Shown here: positions 14,886 to 24,325 of the stretch, in pieces | Layout of the letters: each line of letters starts with the position of its first letter | How positions within the stretch are numbered: position 1 is the first letter of the stretch | NCBI GenBank assembly: GCA_015494395.1 | Contig: WGBG01000088.1 | Location: 1-47,226 of the forward strand | Origin: Deltaproteobacteria bacterium | GTDB taxonomy: Bacteria; Desulfobacterota; Dissulfuribacteria; Dissulfuribacterales; QOAL01 | Direction of reading: 5' to 3' | Length of the DNA stretch: 47,226 nucleotides | The notes under the pieces: generated by a model | Databases searched by the model: none | Told to the model about the DNA's origin: nothing | Seen by the model: only the letters and a program-made list of their open reading frames with translations | Program-made: the position numbers and the translations under genes

Positions 14886-17800
14886 CTATTGAGGCAGTGG
14901 CATGGCCCATACAGCCGCATACCTTCCGGGCCCGCCATGAGTGCCATAAACCTTGATCTTGACATAACCTGGGAACGCCCCGACTATCCTGGCCGCAGCG
15001 TTTGGACCCGCATCAATCCGGTACCAGGGGGAGTCCGCATCATCCTGTTTTACAAGAATAGGCCATGGATACTGGTAACCGGCAGGTTTTTCCACAATCG
15101 GCATGGACAGAAACAGTGAATCTGCGCTGTTAAACCTTTTCAGTCCAACGCGCACAACAAATGCATCGCCTCCATATATGGCCGGGCCGGCATTAAATGT
15201 AATCTCCTGCAGGCCCTGAACAATACCAAGTTCGGTTATATCATGCTCCAGCTTGATATGTTGGGGGATCTGCATGTAGAGCAGCATATCGTCAGGACCG
15301 TTTACAATCTGGTTGACGTATGTTTCCTCCTTTTCTGCCTGGTTGAGGAATACCTGGTTTACAGAGGGCAGCGCGGTGCCGGCCACGAAATCTTCACCGC
15401 TGAGGTAGAAACGTTCCCTGGCATGGTGCATGGACAGCTCCAGTATGTCAGCGGCTTTTGCACCAAGCACCGTCAGGCCGTTTGCAGGTTCCTGGCCTGC
15501 TGCTGTATTACCCAGCGGCTCTATATATGCGATTTCGCTGTCAACAATGAAGAATCCCCCCTGTCCATCCGTACCGTTATTGTATGTAGGTTCCATCTCG
15601 CCGGTTTCTGGATTGTAAACAAACGAACGGTTGGCTTCCTGGAACCAGGGGGGCTGCCACGGCAGGAAGGTGATTAAACGGTCTGTGGTGCGATGTGCTC
15701 CCGGTTGAATGCCGGGTGCTTCTTCGCTGTTTGCATCGTCTATGTTGTTATGGCAGTCATTACATGAAATGGCGCCAAGAGAGTACTGCCTGGGCTGCAC
15801 ACCATGAGTGTCCGAGAAGTAACGGGCGGTCAGGAAGAGCATGGGTTGGGGATTAATAACGCCTTCTGCCATGAGCACTGTTTCAAGGGCTGCCTGAACA
15901 GCGCGTACATCTTCCACATACCAGATATCCGGGTACATGTCGCCTGTATGGTCATAGATGATATAACCACTGTCCTTGAGTATTATCCTGCCTGCAAGCG
16001 GATCGTCTGCATGGGCTGGATCATTGGGTCCAATCCCGGCAAGGTAGGAAAGGTCAGCCCCAAGCCGGGTAGGAGCCTTGTACTGTTTTATAATGGCATT
16101 CAGTTCCCGTACATAGAGCATGCGGGCTCCGTTATAGGCAAGATTGCTCATGTCACTGCCTTCATGTGGGTTGGCATCAACCCAGGTCATGACCATAATG
16201 GGATTTCCTGTAACAATCTGGGGGTAACCGTTCCGGCCGTTTGACCAGTACAGCGTAGGCAATACCTCATTGTCCCACTGGGGATCATATGACAGTGGAA
16301 GACCTGTGCCTATTTTCGTGTCCAGGTTCATCTGATACATATACTTCCAGAAGTCAAACCGTGGATTGGTTGGCATGCCGTTTACAAGCTGTCCCGGCTC
16401 TCCACTTCGGGTCATCTGGAAATATTCCACCATTTCTGAGACATAGTCCATGGCTGCCACACCATTTTCAGGGTCTGCAGCAATATGCTGGGACACCATG
16501 TTCCGGTGCGGAATTCCGTATGCGGGTGATGTGCCATAAACCGGGCTAAGTGCATATTGTGGGGGATATGCCTTGATTTTCAGGTCAGGCGTCTGGTTCT
16601 GATCCCTGTAATCAAGCACATTGTATCCCATGCGGTTATCCAGGTTGGCGTAATGACCAAGGGAGTTGTCAAATGCCCTGAAGCGCCAGGTCTTCTTGAA
16701 GGGTATGTGACAGGTCTGGCAGGCGATATTCTCAATATGCCTTGCAGTGGTCTCTCCGAATCTTGCCTTATGGGCAGCGGTTGGGTCTGTGCCAACATCA
16801 AGAGTGGTTAAATGACACCTCTCACAGGTTTTGGGCCTGTAGTTGTTGTCAAGATCATTACGCTGCATATGTGCTGTATCAGTACCTTTGAGAAAATTAT
16901 GCATCTTCTCAAGGTCCTTTGTGGGGTGAAAATCCTGCTGCATAAGGTGGCAGGAGCCGCAGCCCATTTTTGCCGGGCTGGAGTCATCCCTGGACATGTG
17001 AACATCATAGCCAGCAGCATCGATATCATCGGTATTGTTAATGAATGCGCCGTTCTTCGCCCAATCAGCCGGCATACCGAGGTTGTACATACGGGCATGT
17101 TCCACACCGGCTGCATTGTCATGTGTCATTACATGGCACTGACCGCATACCCTTATCCACTTGGGCGATTTGGCATCACTGCCGCCGCCGAACATGTGTC
17201 TGTGGACAGACTGGTACGTAACCTCGTCAACTTCCCAGTATAACTTTACATTCCATGTTCCTGTATCCTCATCCTTTATGAGCTGCACGTAGCAGATGGG
17301 AGTTCCATCCTGGTCAAGGTCAAGGCCTATCAGTTCGGCAGATGCCATGGCATCAAAGTGGCTTGGGAGAAAGTCATGTAATGTGCCTGTAATTGCATCC
17401 GGAGGGATAATCCTCCTGTAAAGGTCATCTAAAACTGCATCAGTCATAACCTGACCGGTCTGCTGATCAATGTATGTGTCATCACCCTGCATTGACAGAG
17501 CTATACCATACATGGCGGCATTCCAGGCGATGCCCGTGCGCCCGATATACTCCATGCCTTCACCCTCAACCAGTGGAGCGTGCACGTAGTCACGCACAGA
17601 GGCATAGCAACTGTCCATATTTGTGTAAAAATTCCCTGGCTCATATGCCCGCAGCGGAGTGGGAATGGGCAGCAGCTCCTCACTGGCGCCCTGGCTGCTT
17701 TTGATACTGTAGGCATATATGAAATCATTGAAGAACATTGCCATCAAAGTATCCATGGTGGCATCGGGCGGCATCAATTCATTGTCCTTCATATACTGCA

Positions 17801-20612
17801 GCAACTCGGCGAACAGGTTGTTTATCTCTGCCTCATTGGCAATCAGACGCGCCATTTCGTCTGCCGGGCCTGCGGGATTGGCACAGTACTCAGCCATGAG
17901 TTCATCCCCGTCCCATATCTTTTGCACGTTCTGTCCGTACAGGGCGCAGGGCAGGCGGGTTGTGCCCTGGGCAATGTTCTGGTCCTCAATCTGTTTCAGG
18001 CCCAAAGACCACATATTCATTATCTCGCCGATATCTGCAGCCGGAAGCTCCATGATATCCATCTTTGATGTAGGACGGCCCACACGTTGAGGATCATCCG
18101 TATAGGCCAGGGCGGTCTGGTTTGCAAGTCCTGTGACAAGCGGGGTTCCAAAGGATATTTTTACAACCTTTCCCGCTTCATTCCGCTCTGCAAATATCAT
18201 CAGTCGCGGCCTGTTTGGAAAGACCTTCATACCGTCAGCACACTGTAGGGTCAGGGGAGAGTCAGGGTCAATGTGGCAGAGCATGCAGTCTGCCTCCGCT
18301 ACCCCTGCCTTGGACCAGTCAGCCGCACGTGGCGCGCCCACTGCGTTGATATCATCGCTTATACTGGTGTTTCCATCGCCTGCCACACCATCCTGGCCAA
18401 AGGATGCCCTGACAATATCCATTGAGTCGTAAGTATAGAAATCCCGGTCATAGTCATGGGATGGCGCAAGGGAACTGTCATCATATGGGGTTACCGAATA
18501 GTCAGCCTGCACAATTCCCTCTGCAGGGCCACCGCCTGGGTGACACGAAAGACAGGCGGCGTTCTCCTCAAAGGAGCTGATGTCAAAGAAATAGGGCTTG
18601 TTCTGTGATGTAAACGTGGCGTTTGCTGATCCACGGACACTCTTGGCTGCCAACTGGCGGTAAGGGTAAGGCAGCCAGCCACCATATTGACCTGGTGATG
18701 CAAGGTACGCATAGGTGCTGGCAAGGGATCTGTAAAGAGTACTGTTACCGTTACTGGATGACCAGGTGTCTGAAAGGGTCTGTCCATTGGGGCCTGTGCC
18801 TGCCCTGAAGTGATATGCCCGTGTAATGGCATCGTAATCGTGGCAACCACCACAGGTCTGCCTGGGGCTGTACGCAGGGCCTGCCGCATACTTATGCCCT
18901 TTAAGTGTTATGGTGTCGTTCATGTCAAGTTCAAGGCTTATCATGGAACCATCTCTTGCACGAAGCGCATACTCTGTTTGAACTGGTGGCCCAGGCCGCC
19001 TGAAGGCATCGGATTCGCCAAGGCCGTTGTGCCAGTGGCATGTAGTACATCTCACGTGGGCGTTATGACCATCTCCGGAATTTTCTGTGTAATGGTTTGC
19101 TGTGGTGTGACACACCTGGCATATGCCGTCAAACGGCGCGTTATTCAGGGCATAGTCTGTCCCCGTGGAGGCGTTTGTGAAGGTTACGGCCCTTAAGGCG
19201 GAAGGAATGCCAAAGGCCCCCTGGGTTTCACTGCTTACACGGTCATGAACCATATAGATATTGGAATCTCCGTGCGGGTCATGGCAGTCCCAGCAGAACA
19301 TGCCGCCATCCTGGCCAGAGTGCCTCAGTCCGAAATGGAAGGAATCCACCTTTGCGGAGCTGTTCACATGGAGATAGCTTCCGGAATCATCAGTTGGTGG
19401 CTGGTAGCCCGCACCGTCCGTGGCATGACAGGCAAGACAAACGCCGTTTACACCATGCAGTCCGTCTGTATTTGCAAGCCGAAATGGATTGGAAGGATCG
19501 TTATGGTTTGAATCGTAATCATGACAGTAATTGCAGGACATGCCTGCGCCCTGGTTCCCTGACACAGCGTATGCGGCGCCATTTGCAAGGCCGTGCCCGG
19601 AGCTTTGCCACTGGGTCTGGCTGACAGAGGCCATTATACCGTTTCCAAATAGATAATCATCCGTGTCAGGGCCTTCGGTCATGTGACATCCAGCGCAGTC
19701 ACCCCCTTTTGCCCTGAAACCTTGCTCATGTTCGTGGCAAACGGTACATCGTTGTCCGCTGAAATGGTTTGCCCTGGAACCGTCATTGCGCCAGAACAGT
19801 GTCTGGGTATGACACACCTGGCATACACCGTTTGGAGTTGGGTCAATGCCCGTGCCGGATTCATCCACCGCCATGGTATGTGGTCCCCCGAATTTTACGC
19901 TTGTGGCATCTTCAATGTCTCCACCAACCCTGTGGCCAATTTCATCCTGGATAAACTGGCCATAGACCACCTGCATGGATTGAGGGTTATTTATTGGAGA
20001 CTGGGGGAAATAGGTGGCATCGTTTACAAAGGTAATGGAAGTGCTGTCAGCGCTCACAATCTTGTACCAGTACATTTTGCCACCGATGGTATCAAGCAGG
20101 ACAAGGCCACGGTCAGGCCCTGTTTTGGAACCCCACGTGGCAGGGTCTTCCCAGTCGGAATCATGCACTACCAGATCAGAAATGGTCATTGTGGTCATCG
20201 AATTGGCAGTAACTGCGTAATTTCCGGTAAATTCTGCCAGGATATAGGAGGGATCTGCTATGCCATCCCCTGTAATGCCGTTGTTGTGGTGAGGTTCGTG
20301 ACAGTTTGTGCAGGTCAGCGGATAGGGATTGCCCTGGGAGTCAGTATTCCAGTTGTCCAGGGTGTCGTAACTGGTCCCCAGGAGCGCGTTGGAATGATTT
20401 CCCTTTGCCGGTGCAATATCCGTGCTGTAGGGTGGAGCGTTGGCTGTGTGGCACTGTGTACAGGCAGGGAAGTTACCAGCGCCTGGCCCACCAGGGTGAC
20501 AGTGCCCGCACATATCAAAATCATAATTTCTGCTGTGATAAGCAGATGATATGCCTGGCCAGAGGAGGAGCACACAAAATCCGAGGCATTGTATCCAGAA
20601 TTTTTTTCCCAT
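14886..20612 (-). CDS. Giant multiheme c-type cytochrome with 19 CXXCH motifs
   Basis: An exported protein of 1908 residues. The signal peptide is at the start (KKFWIQCLGFCVLLLWPG..SSA). I count 19 CXXCH heme-attachment motifs: 14 in the first ~830 residues (CGHCH, CTQCH, CTNCH, CQVCH, CTVCH, CAGCH, CNYCH, CLACH, CWDCH, CQVCH, CTTCH, CGGCH, CLSCH, CMLCH), a heme-free stretch of ~350 residues, four more (CGQCH, CGSCH, CERCH, CQTCH), then a late CNDCH. The last ~250 residues are heme-free and beta-rich. Several motifs extend to CHxPH, as in doubled-CXXCH cytochromes. The likely role is extracytoplasmic electron transfer; partner and terminal acceptor are unknown, and no porin or second cytochrome is adjacent. 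The ORF track starts at 20618, but AAGGAG is 1 base from that ATG and 7 bases from the ATG at 20612, which I prefer. Confidence 0.92.
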   Translation of the reverse strand: MGKKFWIQCLGFCVLLLWPGISSAYHSRNYDFDMCGHCHPGGPGAGNFPACTQCHTANAPPYSTDIAPAKGNHSNALLGTSYDTLDNWNTDSQGNPYPLTCTNCHEPHHNNGITGDGIADPSYILAEFTGNYAVTANSMTTMTISDLVVHDSDWEDPATWGSKTGPDRGLVLLDTIGGKMYWYKIVSADSTSITFVNDATYFPQSPINNPQSMQVVYGQFIQDEIGHRVGGDIEDATSVKFGGPHTMAVDESGTGIDPTPNGVCQVCHTQTLFWRNDGSRANHFSGQRCTVCHEHEQGFRAKGGDCAGCHMTEGPDTDDYLFGNGIMASVSQTQWQSSGHGLANGAAYAVSGNQGAGMSCNYCHDYDSNHNDPSNPFRLANTDGLHGVNGVCLACHATDGAGYQPPTDDSGSYLHVNSSAKVDSFHFGLRHSGQDGGMFCWDCHDPHGDSNIYMVHDRVSSETQGAFGIPSALRAVTFTNASTGTDYALNNAPFDGICQVCHTTANHYTENSGDGHNAHVRCTTCHWHNGLGESDAFRRPGPPVQTEYALRARDGSMISLELDMNDTITLKGHKYAAGPAYSPRQTCGGCHDYDAITRAYHFRAGTGPNGQTLSDTWSSSNGNSTLYRSLASTYAYLASPGQYGGWLPYPYRQLAAKSVRGSANATFTSQNKPYFFDISSFEENAACLSCHPGGGPAEGIVQADYSVTPYDDSSLAPSHDYDRDFYTYDSMDIVRASFGQDGVAGDGNTSISDDINAVGAPRAADWSKAGVAEADCMLCHIDPDSPLTLQCADGMKVFPNRPRLMIFAERNEAGKVVKISFGTPLVTGLANQTALAYTDDPQRVGRPTSKMDIMELPAADIGEIMNMWSLGLKQIEDQNIAQGTTRLPCALYGQNVQKIWDGDELMAEYCANPAGPADEMARLIANEAEINNLFAELLQYMKDNELMPPDATMDTLMAMFFNDFIYAYSIKSSQGASEELLPIPTPLRAYEPGNFYTNMDSCYASVRDYVHAPLVEGEGMEYIGRTGIAWNAAMYGIALSMQGDDTYIDQQTGQVMTDAVLDDLYRRIIPPDAITGTLHDFLPSHFDAMASAELIGLDLDQDGTPICYVQLIKDEDTGTWNVKLYWEVDEVTYQSVHRHMFGGGSDAKSPKWIRVCGQCHVMTHDNAAGVEHARMYNLGMPADWAKNGAFINNTDDIDAAGYDVHMSRDDSSPAKMGCGSCHLMQQDFHPTKDLEKMHNFLKGTDTAHMQRNDLDNNYRPKTCERCHLTTLDVGTDPTAAHKARFGETTARHIENIACQTCHIPFKKTWRFRAFDNSLGHYANLDNRMGYNVLDYRDQNQTPDLKIKAYPPQYALSPVYGTSPAYGIPHRNMVSQHIAADPENGVAAMDYVSEMVEYFQMTRSGEPGQLVNGMPTNPRFDFWKYMYQMNLDTKIGTGLPLSYDPQWDNEVLPTLYWSNGRNGYPQIVTGNPIMVMTWVDANPHEGSDMSNLAYNGARMLYVRELNAIIKQYKAPTRLGADLSYLAGIGPNDPAHADDPLAGRIILKDSGYIIYDHTGDMYPDIWYVEDVRAVQAALETVLMAEGVINPQPMLFLTARYFSDTHGVQPRQYSLGAISCNDCHNNIDDANSEEAPGIQPGAHRTTDRLITFLPWQPPWFQEANRSFVYNPETGEMEPTYNNGTDGQGGFFIVDSEIAYIEPLGNTAAGQEPANGLTVLGAKAADILELSMHHARERFYLSGEDFVAGTALPSVNQVFLNQAEKEETYVNQIVNGPDDMLLYMQIPQHIKLEHDITELGIVQGLQEITFNAGPAIYGGDAFVVRVGLKRFNSADSLFLSMPIVEKPAGYQYPWPILVKQDDADSPWYRIDAGPNAAARIVGAFPGYVKIKVYGTHGGPGRYAAVWAMPLPQ

Positions 20613-21203
20613 ATCCATTCTCCTTGTTCAAGGTTAATCATGATGAACTTCTACACCTGTGAATTTCCCCAGAATTGATACTTTTTTATAATTTAAGATT
20701 ATTCAGTATCTTTCTCCTGGTTTTCAGGAAAAGATAATTGTCTTTAATTTCTTTACGCCTGGGAGGGCTTAGAATAGGCTTTTAGCTAAAGACGCTACGA
20801 TTTGTTACCCATGGAGGGGTTAAAGTCATTACCAGTGTGTTCAGCAGGTATTTTGGACAGTTATTTTGTTTTTTAAAAAAGAGCTAAATTTAAAATCTAT
20901 ATACAGGATGCGGTATCCTGAGTTGCTGAATTTAGAGGTGTCAGTGGCTTTAAAGGCTGGATAGGAAAGTATCTTTCAATGCCTTGTTAAAAAGATATGA
21001 GCAAAAAATATGCCATTATTAAATTTGCATTTGAAAGCTTGATGGGTTGAAAAAAGTGCTCTTTAATTTTTTAAAGAGAAAAAATATAGGAATTGTTTTT
21101 CTCTTTTGGAAAATTTTCTCCATATTGCTTTGTGGAGTGCTTCTCGTACATCCTTCATATAATGTTTGTAGTTTCAGCATATGTTGGTTACCAAACGTTA
21201 AAA
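20613..21203. other. Divergent intergenic region with two possible hairpins
   Basis: This AT-rich gap separates the cytochrome from the tetrapyrrole genes. It holds an imperfect hairpin at 20707-20736 (TATCTTTCTCCTG / CAGGAAAAGATA, TTT-type loop) and nested inverted repeats at 20884-20935 (CTAAATT..AATTTAG around CAGGAT/ATCCTG). Neither matches a riboswitch I know; I looked for a c-di-GMP (GEMM) pattern on both strands and did not find one. No credible ORF is present. Confidence 0.4.
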
Positions 21204-21305
21204 AATGAGTTGGTGTTTCAAAAGTCTAATAAAATGATTTTGTACAAAATTAAAAGGAGTTACATCTATTTATACTTTTCAAGTTTTGAAACACTCAATT
21301 CGGGG
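21204..21305 (-). repeat. Half-size inverted-repeat element related to the 3' half of family B
   Basis: About 100 bp bounded by inverted arms GAGTTGGTGTTTCAAAAG and its partner TTTTGAAACACTCAATTC. The interior AAATTAAAAGGAGTTAC matches, in reverse orientation, the right half of the family B elements at 30858 and 44118. So the right half of family B exists here without the left hairpin half. Left end approximate. Confidence 0.65.
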
Positions 21306-21397
21306 TAGAACTGTTTCATTATAATTCTCTCCTTGGATGTTGCCCTGTTACAGAATGATTGATATTCTTAAACGCCATGAACAGAGATAATGTATCC

Positions 21398-22075
21398 ATG
21401 GAGAGCTTCAGTTATTACCCGCTATTTGCCGACCTTAATGGCAAAAAGGTTGTAGTAGTGGGCGGCGGAAGGGTGGCTGAACGAAAGGTTCAGCCGCTGG
21501 CATCTGCTGGTGCAAAGGTACTGCTTGTCAGCCCTGAGCTTACAGACAATATCCGCAGGATGGCTGATGAGGGGCGTATAACCGTGAAGGAGCGAAAGTT
21601 CAGGCCCCATGACCTTGATGATGCCTGGCTTGTGGTTTCTGCCACTGATGACCGGGACGTTCAGCGTCTGGTGGTGGCAGAGACGGATAAGCGCCACATA
21701 TTCTGCAACGTGGTGGACATACCGGAGATGTGCAGCTTTATAGTCCCCTCAATGGTTCGACGGGGTGATCTCTGCATAGCCATATCTACTGCCGGCAGAA
21801 GCCCTGCGGTTGCAAAGCGTATCCGTATGGACATGGAGGAGGCATATCCTGTTATCTGGGGGCTTTATCTCCAGCTTCTTGGAAGACTGAGAGAGTTTAT
21901 TCTTTCAAGATCTGAGGATTCGGATGAAAAAAAGAGACTTTGCACAGCACTGGCCGACCCTGACATATTGAAATGGCTCACAGAAGATGACTGGGAGAGC
22001 ATAACTGCATGGGCAGAGACAGTATGCGGCCAGGGTGCCGGAAAGACAGTGGAGGATGTCAGGTCAAATGCATGA
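21398..22075 (+). CDS. Precorrin-2 dehydrogenase / sirohydrochlorin ferrochelatase-type protein (Met8-like)
   Basis: A 225-residue protein of the CysG N-terminal/Met8 family, which oxidises precorrin-2 to sirohydrochlorin with NAD for siroheme or the alternative heme route. The NAD-binding loop is VVVVGGGRVAERKVQPL; other family marks are VVSATDDRDVQRLV, FCNVVDIPEMCSFIVPS and ISTAGRSPAVAKRIR. The methyltransferase half of CysG is absent, as usual outside enterics. The ORF track starts at a TTG (21359). ATG at 21398 gives MESFSYYPLFADLNGKKV, which matches how the family begins, so I chose it; ATG at 21377 is possible. No strong Shine-Dalgarno precedes any of them. It overlaps the next gene by 8 bases and heads the tetrapyrrole operon. 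Confidence 0.9.
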   Translation: MESFSYYPLFADLNGKKVVVVGGGRVAERKVQPLASAGAKVLLVSPELTDNIRRMADEGRITVKERKFRPHDLDDAWLVVSATDDRDVQRLVVAETDKRHIFCNVVDIPEMCSFIVPSMVRRGDLCIAISTAGRSPAVAKRIRMDMEEAYPVIWGLYLQLLGRLREFILSRSEDSDEKKRLCTALADPDILKWLTEDDWESITAWAETVCGQGAGKTVEDVRSNA

Positions 22076-22895
22076 TTTCCTGTTCCAGATAGCGCTGTTC
22101 ATTTACTTTTTTGCTGCTGCAGGTTTTGTAGCCCACGTTATTACCATGCGAAAAGGGGCTGAGCGCATAGCTGCAATGGCACTGTCATGCGGATTTGTGG
22201 TGCATACCATTGCAATAGCTCTGCTTTGGCACGCCCTGGGTCATCCTCCCATTGTGAACATGCATGAGACTCTCTCATTCCTTGCATGGGCAATGTCCGG
22301 TTCTTTCCTTATTTTCCATCACTATTCAAAGGTAAAATCAATGGGGGCATTTGCAACCCCGCTGATTGTGGTGGTGATGACAGCATCTTCCATGCAGCAT
22401 GACCGGATGCTTCCCCTTCCCCCTGCACTTAAAAGCCTGTGGCTTCCCATACATGCCACTATCTGCCTGCTGGCTTATGCAGTGCTTGCCCTGGCGTTTG
22501 TTATATCCATTATGTTCCTTCTGCAGGAGAGACAGATTAAACGAAAACGGCTTGGTGGAATATTCCGCAGGCTTCCCTCCCTTGATGCCCTTGATTCCGC
22601 AGCGGAAACGTGCATCAAGATAGGATTTCCCCTGCTGACCCTGGGAATTGTAACCGGGTCAATCTGGGCGGAACAGGCATGGGGAGCCTACTGGAGCTGG
22701 GATCCAAAGGAAACATGGTCCCTGATAACGTGGTTTCTCTATGCAGCACTGCTTCATCAGCGTTTTACAGTGGGCTGGCGCGGAAGGCGGGCGGCAATAA
22801 TGACCATAATAGGATTTTTGACCCTGCTCTTTACATTTATAGGGGTAAACTACCTGCTTCCAGGGGCGCATACCTATGCAACCTGGTATGATTAG
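22068..22895 (+). CDS. CcsA/HemX-like cytochrome c assembly membrane protein
   Basis: A 275-residue membrane protein with about eight hydrophobic helices. The signature is the tryptophan-rich heme-handling loop WGAYWSWDPKETWSLITW, flanked by conserved His residues in HNHE-like context (NMHETLSFLAW, HATICLLAYAVLALAF). The family includes CcsA/ResC (System II heme delivery) and HemX, which modulates HemA. Its place between a Met8-like gene and hemA fits either role. A ResB/CcsB partner is not in the window. The ORF track start (22035) lies well inside the previous gene; ATG at 22068 (MHDFLFQIALFIYFF) overlaps it by only 8 bases and starts at the first helix, so I prefer it. Confidence 0.88.
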   Translation: MHDFLFQIALFIYFFAAAGFVAHVITMRKGAERIAAMALSCGFVVHTIAIALLWHALGHPPIVNMHETLSFLAWAMSGSFLIFHHYSKVKSMGAFATPLIVVVMTASSMQHDRMLPLPPALKSLWLPIHATICLLAYAVLALAFVISIMFLLQERQIKRKRLGGIFRRLPSLDALDSAAETCIKIGFPLLTLGIVTGSIWAEQAWGAYWSWDPKETWSLITWFLYAALLHQRFTVGWRGRRAAIMTIIGFLTLLFTFIGVNYLLPGAHTYATWYD

Positions 22896-22981
22896 CCGGA
22901 GAGATAAAGCCGGATCATTGCTCTCAACCAACACCCCTGATAGCCACTAACACTGAACGGTTACTGATTTTATATATAAGT

Positions 22982-24325
22982 ATGAACAAACCAGAAATTA
23001 TCCTCCTTGGGGTGAATCACAAGACAGCCCCGGTAGAGGTTAGAGAAAAACTTGCGCTCAAGGAGGAAGAAACCCCGCCTCTGCAGCTGTTTTCAGAGAT
23101 TCCCGGTTGCCGGGAGACAGTTTTCCTCTCCACGTGCAACCGTGTTGAGGTTATTGCCTGTGCTGATACCCCTGAGCTTATGGGGCATATCAAGGAGTTT
23201 TGGTTCAAGCGTGCAGGGCTTGATGAGGCGGCTGTAAGGGATGCTTTCTATGAGTGCAGGGGCACAGAGGCTGTAAAGCACCTGTTTCGGGTTGCCTCAA
23301 GCCTTGATTCAATGATTGTGGGAGAGCCCCAGATCCTTGGTCAGCTTAAAGATGCATACAGGGCTGCTGCTGAGGCCGGTTCTGCCGGGCTCATCCTTAA
23401 CCGTCTGCTCCACAGGGCATTTTCAGTAGCAAAGCGGGTCCGTACAGAAACACGCATAGCCAGCCAGGCAGTATCTATAAGTTATGCCGCCGTTGAGCTT
23501 GCCAGGAAGATCTTTGGCGACCTCAAGGGGAAAAATGCCCTGCTTGTGGGCGCTGGTGAGATGGCTGAGCTTGCTGCCCAGCACCTTAAGGCAAATGGAG
23601 TAACCGGGCTTGCTGTTGCCAACCGCACCCTGCAGCGTGCTGTTGATCTTGCCAGGGACCTTGGGGGAACCGCTGTATCCCTGGAGGAGCTGGATCAGGA
23701 GCTGGTTCGTGCCGACATAGTGATCAGCTCCACAGGGGCTCCGGGCGTGGTTATAACCGCTGACCAGGTAAGGTCCATCATGCGGCCCAGGCGTCACAGG
23801 TTACTGTTTTTCATAGATATTGCAGTGCCTCGTGATATTGATCCTGAGGTAAACTCCATTGAGAATGTCTTTCTCTATGACATAGATGAACTCAAGGAGG
23901 TTGTTGAGGAAAACAGGGCAGAGCGTGAAAAAGAGGCCATGAAGGCCGAGCGCATGGTGGAGGAGGAGGTATTAAAGTTTGTATCCTGGATCGATTCCCT
24001 TGATATAGTGCCGGTAATTCGTGAAATTATGGCACGTGGGGAACAGATAAGGAAACAGGAGCTTGCCAAAAGCTCAAAGTGTCTTAATGACCTTTCCAAA
24101 AAACAGAAGAAGGCTGTGGAGGCCCTGACCAGGTCAATAGTAAACAAACTGCTCCACCACCCGGTAACTTCAATCAAACAGTGCCGGGACATGCAGAACT
24201 CCGATGAATTTATAGCTGCGGCATGTAGGCTCTTTAACATTGAAGGAGCCGGGCATGAGGAACAGCGGTCAGGTAAGGCGCAAGACAGCCAGGATGGTCA
24301 TGCAGAGCAGGAAAATGTCACCTAA
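22982..24325 (+). CDS. hemA: Glutamyl-tRNA reductase
   Basis: HemA reduces glutamyl-tRNA(Glu) to glutamate-1-semialdehyde with NADPH, the first step of the C5 route to tetrapyrroles. The catalytic Cys lies in [11 protein letters not shown]. Other marks are [35 protein letters not shown], the NADPH-binding segment [19 protein letters not shown] and the dimerisation helix ending [17 protein letters not shown]. The length (447) is slightly over the usual ~420 because of a charged tail ([15 protein letters not shown]) that overlaps the start of the next gene. It lies 86 bases after the ccsA-like gene. HemL and HemB are not in the window. Confidence 0.97.
   Translation: MNKPEIILLGVNHKTAPVEVREKLALKEEETPPLQLFSEIPGCRETVFLSTCNRVEVIACADTPELMGHIKEFWFKRAGLDEAAVRDAFYECRGTEAVKHLFRVASSLDSMIVGEPQILGQLKDAYRAAAEAGSAGLILNRLLHRAFSVAKRVRTETRIASQAVSISYAAVELARKIFGDLKGKNALLVGAGEMAELAAQHLKANGVTGLAVANRTLQRAVDLARDLGGTAVSLEELDQELVRADIVISSTGAPGVVITADQVRSIMRPRRHRLLFFIDIAVPRDIDPEVNSIENVFLYDIDELKEVVEENRAEREKEAMKAERMVEEEVLKFVSWIDSLDIVPVIREIMARGEQIRKQELAKSSKCLNDLSKKQKKAVEALTRSIVNKLLHHPVTSIKQCRDMQNSDEFIAAACRLFNIEGAGHEEQRSGKAQDSQDGHAEQENVT

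Noticed and set aside
20613-20880. c-di-GMP (GEMM) riboswitch upstream of the cytochrome
   Set aside because: I looked because such cytochromes often have one, but the conserved GEMM blocks are absent on both strands.
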